The notes under the pieces are model-generated. The model did not search any database. It saw nothing but the letters and a program-made list of their open reading frames with translations, and was not told the origin of the DNA. 64,000 nucleotides of DNA, taken from contig CALUFO010000002.1 of NCBI GenBank assembly GCA_944320015.1, positions 124,001 to 188,000 on the forward strand, written 5' to 3'. The stretch is from an uncultured Barnesiella sp. (lineage in GTDB: Bacteria; Bacteroidota; Bacteroidia; Bacteroidales; Barnesiellaceae). The position numbers were made by a program, and so were the translations under genes. Of this stretch, positions 20,436-28,662 are shown piece by piece (position 1 is the first letter of the stretch; each line of letters opens with the position of its first letter).

Positions 20436-21464
20436 TTAGCAGTACAAAATCTTAAAAACCAACTCTTTCAATAAATCGCCGTCGTTGCTCGACGCCCCCG
20501 AGCCTATGCCTTTGGAACGGGCGTCGTATTGGCGGAGCAATGCGATAATATCGATACATTTAAAGGCGTTGTACGAGCGCATAGCGGCCAAATAATCGCG
20601 CGCTTGGAAAGAACTTCTCAAATTGAGCTCTTTCATGATACCAGTTTCCGATTTATCGGGGGAATAGTAGCATAACATCAGATTGGAAAAGAAATTGAAC
20701 AGCACGCTTATCGTTACCACCAATGGATTATTCTTGGGATTGTGTTCGAAATATTGCACGATTTGGGCGACTTTCGACGCATTTCTCGAAATAATGGCAT
20801 TGAGCAATTCATAATTGTTGAAGTCTTTGCTGATGCCCACATTCCGTTCGACCGTTTCGGGGGTAATGCGCACACTCCCTTCGGGCAGCGAAATCGCCAA
20901 TTTGTCGAGTTCACCGCTCAACCGGCTCAAATCGTTCCCGACAAAATCGGCCAGCATCGATACGGCTTTCGGTTCTATCGACAGGCTTTTAGCCGCTACA
21001 TAATTATTGATGAATGCGGGCAGTTGGTTGTCATACAATTTTTTCGACTCATACACGACCCCAATGCTCTCGATACCGGCAATAATCTTCTTATTCCTAA
21101 GCGTCCCGTTTTTGTAGCAGATAACCAAAATCGTACTCATCAAAGGTTTCTGCAAATAGTATGACAGGTTGTCTATCCCTTTGATATTCTGGGCTTCCTT
21201 GACTACGATCAACTGTCGCTCGGCCATCATGGGAAATCGCTTGGCCGCATTGACAACGAGCGCAAAATCGTCGACGTCGGCACCATATAGAATGGTTTGA
21301 TTGAAATCTCGCTCCGTTTCGTTCAACGCATTAGCTATAATGGCGTCGCATATCAAATCGATATAATACGACTCGTCTCCCATCAGCAGATAAACGGGTT
21401 TAAATCGTCTCTCCCGTATATCCTGTAAAATAGCGACATGTTGATTGGTATCTTTTTTAGCCAT
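20436..21464 (-). CDS. holA: DNA polymerase III subunit delta
   Basis: A 342-residue clamp-loader subunit that opens the sliding clamp during replication. The N-terminal module has the family's PVYLLMGDESYYIDLICDAI segment and a Rossmann-like core; the central part holds DFVGNDLSRLSGELDKLAIS, the conserved delta-subunit stretch; the C-terminus (LLRQYDARSKGIG) matches the collar domain. Length matches E. coli HolA (343). The stop of the downstream AMP nucleosidase gene's upstream neighbour is only 3 bases away: amn (22247 to 21468) is transcribed first, then holA. No terminator separates it from the convergent PorT-like gene. Confidence 0.93.
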   Translation of the reverse strand: MAKKDTNQHVAILQDIRERRFKPVYLLMGDESYYIDLICDAIIANALNETERDFNQTILYGADVDDFALVVNAAKRFPMMAERQLIVVKEAQNIKGIDNLSYYLQKPLMSTILVICYKNGTLRNKKIIAGIESIGVVYESKKLYDNQLPAFINNYVAAKSLSIEPKAVSMLADFVGNDLSRLSGELDKLAISLPEGSVRITPETVERNVGISKDFNNYELLNAIISRNASKVAQIVQYFEHNPKNNPLVVTISVLFNFFSNLMLCYYSPDKSETGIMKELNLRSSFQARDYLAAMRSYNAFKCIDIIALLRQYDARSKGIGSGASSNDGDLLKELVFKILYC

Positions 21465-21467
21465 AAT

Positions 21468-22247
21468 TTAGTCTTCGTCAAATCGCAAATGTTTCACCGT
21501 CGTTCGTTTCCCGATAATCAGTTTCAAGGCTTCTACACCTATCAAGACATGCTCTTCTACAAAATCACGGGTGATTTTCTTGTCGCTTTCTTCGGTTTTG
21601 ACACCGGTCGAAATCATGGGCTGGTCCGAAACCAAGAGCAAAGCCCCTACCGGAATTTGATTGGCAAACCCTACCGAGAAGAGTGTGGCCGTTTCCATAT
21701 CGACGGCCATGCAGCGAATACGGCGCAAATAATCCTTGAAACTGTCGTCAAATTCCCACACTCGGCGGTTGGTCGTATATACCGTTCCAGTCCAATAATC
21801 GCGATGATGATTTCTTACGGCCGTAGAGACCGCTCGCTGTAACATGAATGCCGGCAATGCCGGGACTTCGGGCGGGAAATAGTCGTTTGAAGTCCCTTCC
21901 CCTCGAATAGCCGCTATCGGCAATATGTAGTCGCCCAGTTTGTTTACTTTTTTTATTCCTCCGCATTTACCCAAAAACAAGACGGCTTCGGGGGCGACAG
22001 CACTCAACAGGTCCATAATGGTAGCCGCATTGGCGCTTCCCATACCGAAATTGATAATTGTTATCCCCTCGGCCGACGCGCTGGGCATATTGCTGTCCTC
22101 TCCCATGATAGGAACATGGAAGTGAGAGGCGAATATCTCGACGTATTTCGAAAAATTGGTCAATAGAATGTGCTTGGTAAATTCCTTGACAGGCCTTTGT
22201 GTATATCGAGGCAACCAATTTTCTACAATCTCTTGTTTTGTTTTCAT
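21468..22247 (-). CDS. amn: AMP nucleosidase, short form
   Basis: A 259-residue protein of the nucleoside phosphorylase superfamily, read as an enzyme that splits AMP to adenine and ribose 5-phosphate. Family marks: INFGMGSANAATIMDLL, AVLFLGKCGGI and the substrate-contact segment AVDMETATLFSVGF. E. coli Amn is almost twice as long because of an N-terminal regulatory domain that is absent here; this short form is what I expect in Bacteroidota. I chose the ATG at 22247; an upstream in-frame ATG at 22295 adds 16 hydrophobic residues that do not look conserved and lie in the divergent promoter region. Substrate could also be another purine nucleotide or nucleoside. Confidence 0.82.
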   Translation of the reverse strand: MKTKQEIVENWLPRYTQRPVKEFTKHILLTNFSKYVEIFASHFHVPIMGEDSNMPSASAEGITIINFGMGSANAATIMDLLSAVAPEAVLFLGKCGGIKKVNKLGDYILPIAAIRGEGTSNDYFPPEVPALPAFMLQRAVSTAVRNHHRDYWTGTVYTTNRRVWEFDDSFKDYLRRIRCMAVDMETATLFSVGFANQIPVGALLLVSDQPMISTGVKTEESDKKITRDFVEEHVLIGVEALKLIIGKRTTVKHLRFDED

Positions 22248-22262
22248 AAATGCGTAATTTTG
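22233..22262 (+). promoter_or_regulatory. Promoter of the nuclease-like gene at 22311
   Basis: TTG (22233-22235), 19 bases, TAATTTTG (22255-22262): an exact consensus match. It overlaps the start of the divergent amn gene, so the two transcripts begin back to back. Confidence 0.75.
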
Positions 22263-22310
22263 GAGTAAATTTACAGAAATAATTAGAAAGCGCAAATTTT
22301 CATATCCGAG

Positions 22311-22760
22311 ATGATCGAGTTGAATTTACCTCCATTCCCTTATAAAATAAAACACGACAAGGATAAAATCCTTATTTTCGACGATTTGCGCCGCCGATAT
22401 GTAACACTCACCCCCGAGGAATGGGTGCGACAGCACTTTGTGGCTTTTCTGGCTAATCAAAAGGGATTCCCCCGGGGATTAATGGGTAACGAAATATCGT
22501 TGACACTTAACAAATGCAACCGTCGCTGCGACACTATCGTATATGACCGAGCGGGCGTACCTCTGTGCATTGCCGAATATAAGGCTCCGCATATCGAGAT
22601 CAGCCAAAGGACGTTCGACCAAATCGTTCGCTATAATATGGTGTTGCAAGTTAAATATTTGTTCGTGTCAAATGGGCTGACGCACTATTGTTGCCGCATT
22701 GACTATGCCGGCAATAGCTACTCTTTCCTCCCCGACATACCGGCTTACGCCGATTTATGA
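22311..22760 (+). CDS. Small protein with a type I restriction HsdR N-terminal-like nuclease fold
   Basis: A 149-residue protein that fits the 'HsdR N-terminal domain' group. A PD-(D/E)xK-type core is visible: Asp74 (RRCDTIVYD) and Glu89-x-Lys91 (CIAEYKAP), preceded by VRQHFVAFLANQKGFP, the first helix of the fold. No helicase domain and no methylase or specificity gene is nearby, so it is not a complete restriction system. As I recall this stand-alone gene is conserved next to amn/holA in Bacteroidales, which suggests a housekeeping DNA role. It has its own consensus promoter and the alkyltransferase-like gene follows 10 bases after its stop. Confidence 0.75.
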   Translation: MIELNLPPFPYKIKHDKDKILIFDDLRRRYVTLTPEEWVRQHFVAFLANQKGFPRGLMGNEISLTLNKCNRRCDTIVYDRAGVPLCIAEYKAPHIEISQRTFDQIVRYNMVLQVKYLFVSNGLTHYCCRIDYAGNSYSFLPDIPAYADL

Positions 22761-22770
22761 TTCATTTGCC

Positions 22771-23091
22771 ATGCCTCGTATCTCCAACACATTCAACGAA
22801 GAGGTCTATGCCGTTGTCGAACTGATTCCCCACGGTAAAGTACTTTCTTACAAATCGGTCGCAATCTTGGCTGGTTATCCTCAATATGTGCGGCAGGTAG
22901 GCCGAGCATTGAAAATCGTATCCCGAGACAGGCATCTGCCCTGCCACCGGGTAGTTAACAGTTGCGGACGGCTTGTGCCTCATTGGGAAGAACAAGGCCG
23001 GTTGCTGGCCCGTGAAGGAGTGGTGTTCAAATCCAATGGGTTGGTCGACATGAAGCAATGCGCTTGGCGTGTACTCGACGATATGGAATAA
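22771..23091 (+). CDS. Alkyltransferase-like (MGMT family) DNA-binding protein
   Basis: A 106-residue protein consisting only of the C-terminal helix-turn-helix domain of O6-alkylguanine-DNA alkyltransferases: VVELIPHGKVLSYKSVAILAGYP followed by VGRALKI and the active-site motif LPCHRVV with Cys58. Stand-alone alkyltransferase-like proteins often have Trp or Ala instead of this Cys; here the acceptor Cys is kept, so direct dealkylation is possible. It lacks the N-terminal domain of Ogt/Ada. I chose the ATG at 22771; an upstream frame to 22699 overlaps the previous gene and reads as shadow sequence. Followed by a terminator. Confidence 0.82.
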   Translation: MPRISNTFNEEVYAVVELIPHGKVLSYKSVAILAGYPQYVRQVGRALKIVSRDRHLPCHRVVNSCGRLVPHWEEQGRLLAREGVVFKSNGLVDMKQCAWRVLDDME

Positions 23092-23092
23092 A

Positions 23093-23122
23093 AAAAGACT
23101 CGCTACGATGAGCGAGTCTTTT
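23093..23122. terminator. Bidirectional terminator between the alkyltransferase gene and tRNA-Cys
   Basis: AAAGACTCGCT pairs with AGCGAGTCTTT around a 6-base loop, flanked by an A run on the left and T on the right. It sits directly after the plus-strand gene and directly downstream of the minus-strand tRNA, so it can serve both. Confidence 0.88.
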
Positions 23123-23126
23123 CGAG

Positions 23127-23197
23127 AGGTTCCTAGCAGAATCGAACTGCTGTAAACGGTTTTGCAGACCGGCGCCTAACCACTCGGCCAAGGAACC
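23127..23197 (-). tRNA. tRNA-Cys (GCA)
   Basis: A 71-base cloverleaf on the minus strand. The acceptor stem pairs GGTTCCT with AGGAACC and is followed by U73, the discriminator typical of cysteine tRNAs. The anticodon loop reads CT-GCA-AA, giving anticodon GCA. The T arm has GTTCGATTC. The CCA end is not encoded. A full promoter lies just upstream. Confidence 0.95.
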
Positions 23198-23225
23198 CTG
23201 TGTTCTTTATGAGCGATTGCGAGGG

Positions 23226-23256
23226 CAAAGGTATATCATATTTTTCTATTTTGCAA
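23226..23256 (-). promoter_or_regulatory. Promoter of tRNA-Cys
   Basis: On the minus strand TTG (23256-23254), 20 bases, TACCTTTG (23233-23226), ending 29 bases before the tRNA. Consensus in both boxes and spacing. Confidence 0.75.
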
Positions 23257-23266
23257 TATCTGAAAT

Positions 23267-23443
23267 TTATTTTTTGCACTCGCCGTCGTTTATTTTTCGG
23301 GATCGGCAGGGCTTATCGCAGCCGCAACAAGGCGAACTGGGCTCTTTTCTCGCTCGTACCATATTGACAATCTTGTATATAATGTAGACAACCGTTATAA
23401 CCAAGATTATCCCTACGATGATCGTTTGAATAGTTGTGCTCAT
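23267..23443 (-). CDS. FeoB-associated Cys-rich membrane protein
   Basis: A 58-residue protein: a single membrane helix (about residues 5-23, TIQTIIVGIILVITVVYIIY), then a basic stretch and four cysteines, CCGCDKPC plus one more Cys near the end. This architecture fits the small 'FeoB-associated Cys-rich membrane protein' group found with ferrous iron transporters, and it is the last gene of the feo operon, 4 bases after the DUF3267 gene. The cysteines probably face the cytoplasm and may handle iron; that is inference. The reading frame was found by translating the minus strand directly. Confidence 0.82.
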   Translation of the reverse strand: MSTTIQTIIVGIILVITVVYIIYKIVNMVRARKEPSSPCCGCDKPCRSRKINDGECKK

Positions 23444-23447
23444 CGAT

Positions 23448-24080
23448 TTATTTTTTCATGAAATAGGTAACTCTGTTTTCTATATCGTCAACGGTCACAA
23501 GGTTGAGCGTGCGGTTTCGTCTCATATATGAAAGCATCATGAAATCGCCCGAACAACAAGACAGATGGAAGAACAATATAAACAAGACCGCTATCCTTCC
23601 CCATAGTGGTATGGGAAACAAAAATACCAAAGCCAACAATCCCAATAAAATCAAGAATGGGGCGAGAGCGACACGCCTAAACGATGGATAGTCGGCCACG
23701 AAATTGTGAGCGGCGGCGTAGAATACAAACGATTTCCAAATAGCTCCGAATCTCACATCGGCCGCACCTTCGTTTTTATATGCGAGCCAGTGAATGAATT
23801 CATGGATCGGAATGATAATGGCACACCCCAAAAGCGAGAAGGAAAGGCACAGGAATATCTTCTCCAAAAATTGAGAAAATGTCGCAGCTTCCTTCCACAA
23901 AACAACAATCAAGAAACCGATAAAAAACGATACCACCAGCAAAACGGCGGTATAAACCGCCAAATATAACTTGCCCGGCTTATGTTGCATCAGGAAATGT
24001 TTGATATCGTCATATGCAAACGAATCGACCACACTATATCCCGCAGCCTTATAAACAGACAAAAAGCTCTCTTTATCCAT
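23448..24080 (-). CDS. DUF3267 membrane protein with HExxH (putative metalloprotease)
   Basis: A 210-residue integral membrane protein with about four or five hydrophobic segments (roughly 39-61, 72-93, 112-125, 128-150, 155-172). The zinc-protease motif HEFIH (His93, Glu94, His97) sits at the end of a membrane segment, as in DUF3267 proteins and site-2 proteases. The gene lies between feoAB (9 bases away) and the Cys-rich gene (4 bases away), so it is cotranscribed with iron(II) uptake genes. Whether it is an active protease and what it would cut is unknown. Confidence 0.8.
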   Translation of the reverse strand: MDKESFLSVYKAAGYSVVDSFAYDDIKHFLMQHKPGKLYLAVYTAVLLVVSFFIGFLIVVLWKEAATFSQFLEKIFLCLSFSLLGCAIIIPIHEFIHWLAYKNEGAADVRFGAIWKSFVFYAAAHNFVADYPSFRRVALAPFLILLGLLALVFLFPIPLWGRIAVLFILFFHLSCCSGDFMMLSYMRRNRTLNLVTVDDIENRVTYFMKK

Positions 24081-24089
24081 ATAGTCGCA

Positions 24090-26504
24090 TTATATGATTA
24101 ATAATCCTATTTGATAAACAATAAACGAGACGAGCCACGCCACCCCTGTATTGTAGAGAATGGTGAATACGCTCCACTTCCAACTCCCCGTCTCTTTCGC
24201 TATGGCTATTACAGAGGCGATGCAAGGAAAGTACAATAGCACGAATACCATGAATGTGAGCGCTACCAGCGGGGTGAAATCGGGGGTTCCGGTCACCGGA
24301 TTGGGCTGTGATATTTTTTGGGACAACGACAATGTTTCGTCGATATCGCTCTCGGAATACAAAACCCCGAGGGTGCTTACGACCAACTCCTTGGCCGCTG
24401 TTCCCGAAAGCAACGATGTGGTCACTTTCCAATTGAAGCCCAATGGCTCGACAAGGGGAGTCACCGCCTGCCCTATCTTACCCAAATAGGAGTTGCTTTG
24501 TTGCTCCATTTGTTCATGCGGGGTAAGTTCCCGTTCATAAGCCACCTCGGGGCGAGGATAGTAGCTCAAAAACCACACGACGATCGAGGCGACCAAGATA
24601 ACGCCACCCATCTTGCGCAAATATTGTTCGGCTTTGCTCCACATGTGTCGGAGGGTTGCCTTTGCGGTGGGCATACGGTAAGGAGGCAATTCCATGACAA
24701 AGGGAGTCTCGTCTACTTTGAAAAGGAAACGTCTCATCAATTTGGCGGTAATAATGGCTACAATGATACCCAGTAGATAAAGCCCGATAAACACGAGGCT
24801 GGCATACCGCGGGAAAAAAGTTCCCACCAACAGAATATAAATGGGTATTCGGGCGCTGCATGAAATAAACGGATTTATCAGTATGGTTATCAACCGGCTG
24901 CTACGGCTTTCGATAGTACGGGTGGCCATAATGGCGGGAACATTACACCCGAATCCCATAACCAATGGAATAAAAGACTTGCCGTGCAGCCCTATTTTGT
25001 GCATGATTTTGTCCATGATGAAAGCTGCCCGAGCCATATAGCCCGAGTCTTCCATAAACGAGATGAACAAATAGAGAATCAAAATATTGGGTAAGAAGAC
25101 GATAACACCCCCTACTCCGCCGAGCACACCATCTATCAAGAGGTCTTTCAATGGCCCGGCAGGCATATAGTTCCCTATGATACCCGAGAGCCAGCTCACG
25201 GCGCTTTCGATCCACTCCATAGGATATGCACCTACGGAGAATGTAGCTTCAAACATGAGCCACATCAAAAAGATGAATATGGGGAAACCAAACAGTTTAT
25301 TGGTCACAAACGAGTCGATAATACGAGTTGTTTTGGCCTCCTCTTTATTACCCGGGGTATAGGTCTCGGCCAAAGCCCCCGAGATAAAGCCATATTTTTC
25401 GTTTGCGATAGCCGATTCAATATCTTCGTTTAGTGTCGCTTCGATTTTTTTGACTTCGGCGTCGCGCATTTTCATCAATTCGGGATAGGAGTCGGCATTT
25501 TGCAACATCGTTTTCACTTCGGAGTCGCCTTCGAGTGTTTTGATCGCTAAATACCGGGGCGAAAACTCCCGTGTGCAAGTGGGGTCTTGCTTCAATAAGT
25601 TTTTAAGCGGAGTAATCCCGTTCTCTATTACATTGCCCAAATTGACATGAACGTGGCGCACCGATTCGTGGCGGCCTTCATATACATCGATAATCGTGTC
25701 GAAAAGTTTATGCACCCCCCTTCCCGAACGGGATACCGTGGGAACGATAGGAATACCTATCATATTGCCCAAATGCGTGTAATCGATTTTGCCACCGCTC
25801 TGTTCCAATTCGTCGAACATGTTCAAGGCGATAACCATTCGGTAATCCATGTCGATCAATTCGGTCGTCAAGTAGAGATTGCGTTCCAAATTGGAGGCGA
25901 CGACCACGTTCACAACTACATCGGGTGTTTCGTTTTTCAAATATCGGCGAACATACAGTTCCTCGGGCGAATAGGCCGAAAGCGAATAGGTTCCCGGTAA
26001 ATCGTATATATTGAAATGATAGCCGTTATAATCGAAAAATCCCTTTTTGGCATCGACCGTTACCCCACTGTAATTACCCACATGCTCGTGGGCTCCCGAA
26101 GCGATATTGAACAACGATGTCTTACCGCAGTTGGGGTTTCCTACCAATGCAATGTTTATGGTCTTGCTGCTCTGTGTAAGCGCCCGTTCTATGCTGTCGC
26201 CGTCGGGACGGTTCTTCTCGACTTCCAACTTCGATTCTCCGCTTCCTTGTTTGGTGTCGGCAAAAGTCGCTTCCGCCTCCTCCGGGGTAATTACCTCGAC
26301 CAACGAAGCCTCACTACGGCGTAACGAGATTTCGTAATCCATGATTTTGTATTTGATAGGATCTTTCAGCGGCGCGTTCAGCTCGACAAGAACCGTTTGC
26401 CCTCGTACGAAGCCCATTTCGATAATTCGTTTTCTAAACGCACCGTGACCTAACACTTTCACAACGACTGCTTTATCTCCTGTTTTCAAATCGGATAATC
26501 GCAT
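24090..26504 (-). CDS. feoB: Ferrous iron transporter, FeoA-FeoB fusion
   Basis: An 804-residue inner-membrane transporter for Fe2+. Residues about 1-75 are a FeoA SH3-like domain (MRLSDLKTGDKAVVVKVLGHG). After a linker comes the GTPase: G1 GNPNCGKTS (122-130), G3 DLPGTYSL, G4 NMFD. The C-terminal half has the FeoB permease gates (GYMARAAFIMDK, PLVMGFGCNVPAIMATRTI, NPFISCSARIPIY) with their conserved cysteines. Fusion of FeoA and FeoB is usual in Bacteroidota as I recall. It is the first gene of a three-gene operon; a palindrome that could bind an iron regulator lies 26-45 bases before the start. Confidence 0.96.
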   Translation of the reverse strand: MRLSDLKTGDKAVVVKVLGHGAFRKRIIEMGFVRGQTVLVELNAPLKDPIKYKIMDYEISLRRSEASLVEVITPEEAEATFADTKQGSGESKLEVEKNRPDGDSIERALTQSSKTINIALVGNPNCGKTSLFNIASGAHEHVGNYSGVTVDAKKGFFDYNGYHFNIYDLPGTYSLSAYSPEELYVRRYLKNETPDVVVNVVVASNLERNLYLTTELIDMDYRMVIALNMFDELEQSGGKIDYTHLGNMIGIPIVPTVSRSGRGVHKLFDTIIDVYEGRHESVRHVHVNLGNVIENGITPLKNLLKQDPTCTREFSPRYLAIKTLEGDSEVKTMLQNADSYPELMKMRDAEVKKIEATLNEDIESAIANEKYGFISGALAETYTPGNKEEAKTTRIIDSFVTNKLFGFPIFIFLMWLMFEATFSVGAYPMEWIESAVSWLSGIIGNYMPAGPLKDLLIDGVLGGVGGVIVFLPNILILYLFISFMEDSGYMARAAFIMDKIMHKIGLHGKSFIPLVMGFGCNVPAIMATRTIESRSSRLITILINPFISCSARIPIYILLVGTFFPRYASLVFIGLYLLGIIVAIITAKLMRRFLFKVDETPFVMELPPYRMPTAKATLRHMWSKAEQYLRKMGGVILVASIVVWFLSYYPRPEVAYERELTPHEQMEQQSNSYLGKIGQAVTPLVEPLGFNWKVTTSLLSGTAAKELVVSTLGVLYSESDIDETLSLSQKISQPNPVTGTPDFTPLVALTFMVFVLLYFPCIASVIAIAKETGSWKWSVFTILYNTGVAWLVSFIVYQIGLLII

Positions 26505-26529
26505 AGTAAACAGTTTTTCGTTTTTTCCG

Positions 26530-26549
26530 ATTGCAAATTTCGCAATTTG
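26530..26549. promoter_or_regulatory. Palindrome upstream of feoAB
   Basis: CAAATT (26534-26539), 4 bases, AATTTG (26544-26549) forms a perfect inverted repeat, overlapping a second one (ATTGC 26530-26534 with GCAAT 26542-26546). It lies 26-45 bases before the feoAB start, where an iron-responsive repressor would be expected. It is not a classical 19-base Fur box, so the binding factor is a guess. Confidence 0.4.
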
Positions 26550-26667
26550 TTCTGTATATTATTTATAATCCGTATAAATAATAACATATTTTCACAATCT
26601 TAGAAATGAAAGTGAAGTTCACAAAGAGAAGGCGCACTTTCGCCGTTACCACTCCGAGAGACGCCTT

Positions 26668-28560
26668 TTACAACTGCCGTTTGCTATCGGCTCCTTCCAT
26701 AAAATTTATAAAGGCATTATTGACCAGTCGGTTACCTCCCGGAGTCGGATAATTTCCCGAGAAATACCAGTCTCCCGGATGGTTGGGTATTGCTTGGTGC
26801 AGTCCTTCCAAAGTTTGATAAACGATTTCCACTTGCGCCGTAATGTTGTCGGAGGTCAACATTTGAGCAATTTTACCCGAAATCTCCTCCTGTGTAAACG
26901 GTTCATAAATTTCCTTTACATAATTGACAATCTGTTCTTTGGGATAGTGCTGCTGGGCTTTGGATTTGCGATATACCTCCTCGATGACAGCCTCCATTCC
27001 CCTATCTCTCAATAACGCCATAGCGGCTTTGAAAGCGATAAACTCGCCCATGCGCGACATGTCTATGCCGTAACAATCGGGGAAACGTACTTGCGGCGAC
27101 GACGAAACAATAATTATTTTCTTGGGACGCAACCGATCCAATATTTTGATAATGCTTTGTTTCAACGTAGTCCCGCGCACGATGCTATCGTCAATCACAA
27201 CCAAGTTGTCTATCCCAGGGAGCACTGTCCCGTAGGTTATGTCATACACATGGGCTGCCAAATCGTCCCGAGTGTCGCCTTCTGAAATAAACGTTCGTAA
27301 CTTTATATCTTTGATAGCCACTTTTTCCGACCGGACTTTGAGCGAAAGGATTTGCTTCAATTCAGCGTCGCTCAGGGAGCCGGAAGCGTTGCGTATCTTT
27401 ACCAACTTCTGCTCGGTCAAATAGTTGTCGAGACCTTCGAGCATACCATAAAAAGCAACTTCGGCGGTGTTGGGAATGAACGAGAATACGGTGTGAGCCA
27501 AGTCGTAGTCGATGCTTTTCAAGATTTGTGAAGTGAGATGTTTTCCCAGTTCTTTCCGCTCTCTATATATATCCACATCGCTGCCTCGGGAAAAATAGAT
27601 GCGTTCGAATGAGCAAGCGCTGTAATTGAGCGGGGGTAGAATAGGCTCGATGTGTATCTGCCCTTGGCGGTTCACTACCAAACATTCGCCCGGGAGCAGC
27701 TCTTTGATTTGCTCGATGGTAAGATTCATAGCCGTTTGTATAACCGGACGTTCCGATGCGACGACGACAATTTCATCGTCGGCATAATAAAACGCCGGGC
27801 GTATGCCCCGGGGGTCACGGAAAGAGAACATGTCGCCGCTACCTGTCATTCCGCAAATGACATATCCGCCGTCCCAAATGCGAGCGGGTTTTTTAAGGAC
27901 CTCCGCTATGTTCAGATTGTTTTCTATGGCTTCGGTTATAGACCTGTCGTCCAATCCCTCCGCTTTATATCGGTCATATAATTTCTGATTCTCCATATCG
28001 AGGGCATGCCCCACTTGTTCCAGCAAGACAAATGTATCGGCATAGCTACGAGGGTGTTGTCCTTTGGCAACAATGCTGTCGAAAATCTCGTCGACATTGG
28101 TCATGTTGAAGTTGCCGCACAATAGCAAATTGCGCGATCGCCAATTTCCCCTTCGCAAAAATGGGTGCACATACGACAGCCCCGAACGTCCGGTTGTGCT
28201 ATATCGCAAGTGCCCCATATAAACCTCTCCGGCAAAAGGCAAATGCAAGGCGGCCCACTCGGCATCGCTTTTATCGTGAGGGGTTTCTTGAATTTGTTTT
28301 TTTACATTCGCAAAAATTTCCTGTATGGCGCCGGTTCCCATTGCACGCTCCCGATAGATAAACTCTTCGGCCGGTTGGGCATGCAGTTTCACGCAAGCGA
28401 GCCCCGCACCCTCTTGGCCCCGGTTGTGCTGTTTCTCCATCAGAAGGTACAATTTGTTGAGCCCATACAGATATGTGCCATATTTTTCTTGATAATACGA
28501 GAGTGGTTTTAATAATCGCACCATAGCTATGCCACACTCGTGTTTGATAGTCTCGGTCAT
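26668..28560 (-). CDS. Long-form amidophosphoribosyltransferase (PurF-like)
   Basis: A 630-residue protein with an N-terminal class II glutamine amidotransferase domain (Cys9 in HECGIAM as nucleophile after a very short leader; RGQEGAGLA; GHLRYSTTG) and a C-terminal phosphoribosyltransferase domain with the PRPP loop VVIDDSIVRGTT. This is the reaction pattern of PurF, glutamine plus PRPP to phosphoribosylamine. Ordinary PurF is about 470-510 residues; the extra length comes from insertions and about 100 C-terminal residues. As I recall Bacteroidales carry this long version in addition to a standard PurF, so I leave the symbol blank. It follows glnN but a terminator-like stem lies between them. 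Confidence 0.85.
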   Translation of the reverse strand: MTETIKHECGIAMVRLLKPLSYYQEKYGTYLYGLNKLYLLMEKQHNRGQEGAGLACVKLHAQPAEEFIYRERAMGTGAIQEIFANVKKQIQETPHDKSDAEWAALHLPFAGEVYMGHLRYSTTGRSGLSYVHPFLRRGNWRSRNLLLCGNFNMTNVDEIFDSIVAKGQHPRSYADTFVLLEQVGHALDMENQKLYDRYKAEGLDDRSITEAIENNLNIAEVLKKPARIWDGGYVICGMTGSGDMFSFRDPRGIRPAFYYADDEIVVVASERPVIQTAMNLTIEQIKELLPGECLVVNRQGQIHIEPILPPLNYSACSFERIYFSRGSDVDIYRERKELGKHLTSQILKSIDYDLAHTVFSFIPNTAEVAFYGMLEGLDNYLTEQKLVKIRNASGSLSDAELKQILSLKVRSEKVAIKDIKLRTFISEGDTRDDLAAHVYDITYGTVLPGIDNLVVIDDSIVRGTTLKQSIIKILDRLRPKKIIIVSSSPQVRFPDCYGIDMSRMGEFIAFKAAMALLRDRGMEAVIEEVYRKSKAQQHYPKEQIVNYVKEIYEPFTQEEISGKIAQMLTSDNITAQVEIVYQTLEGLHQAIPNHPGDWYFSGNYPTPGGNRLVNNAFINFMEGADSKRQL

Positions 28561-28592
28561 ATAATAACGCTTAAAAAGGTCTTAAAATAGAA

Positions 28593-28631
28593 GCGAGCCA
28601 TAACACTCGTTTGTTTGGGGTTATAGCTCGT
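28593..28631 (-). terminator. Probable terminator of glnN
   Basis: GCGAGCCATAAC (28593-28604) pairs with GTTATAGCTCGT (28620-28631), with one internal mismatch or wobble. On the minus strand a moderately T-rich stretch follows. It may attenuate rather than stop transcription into the PurF-like gene. Confidence 0.6.
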
Positions 28632-28662
28632 TTCATATTCATGTATGTGATTTTCAAAACAG

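Noticed and set aside
22311..23091. A type I restriction-modification system
   Set aside because: Only an HsdR N-terminal-like fold is present; there is no helicase, methylase or specificity subunit.
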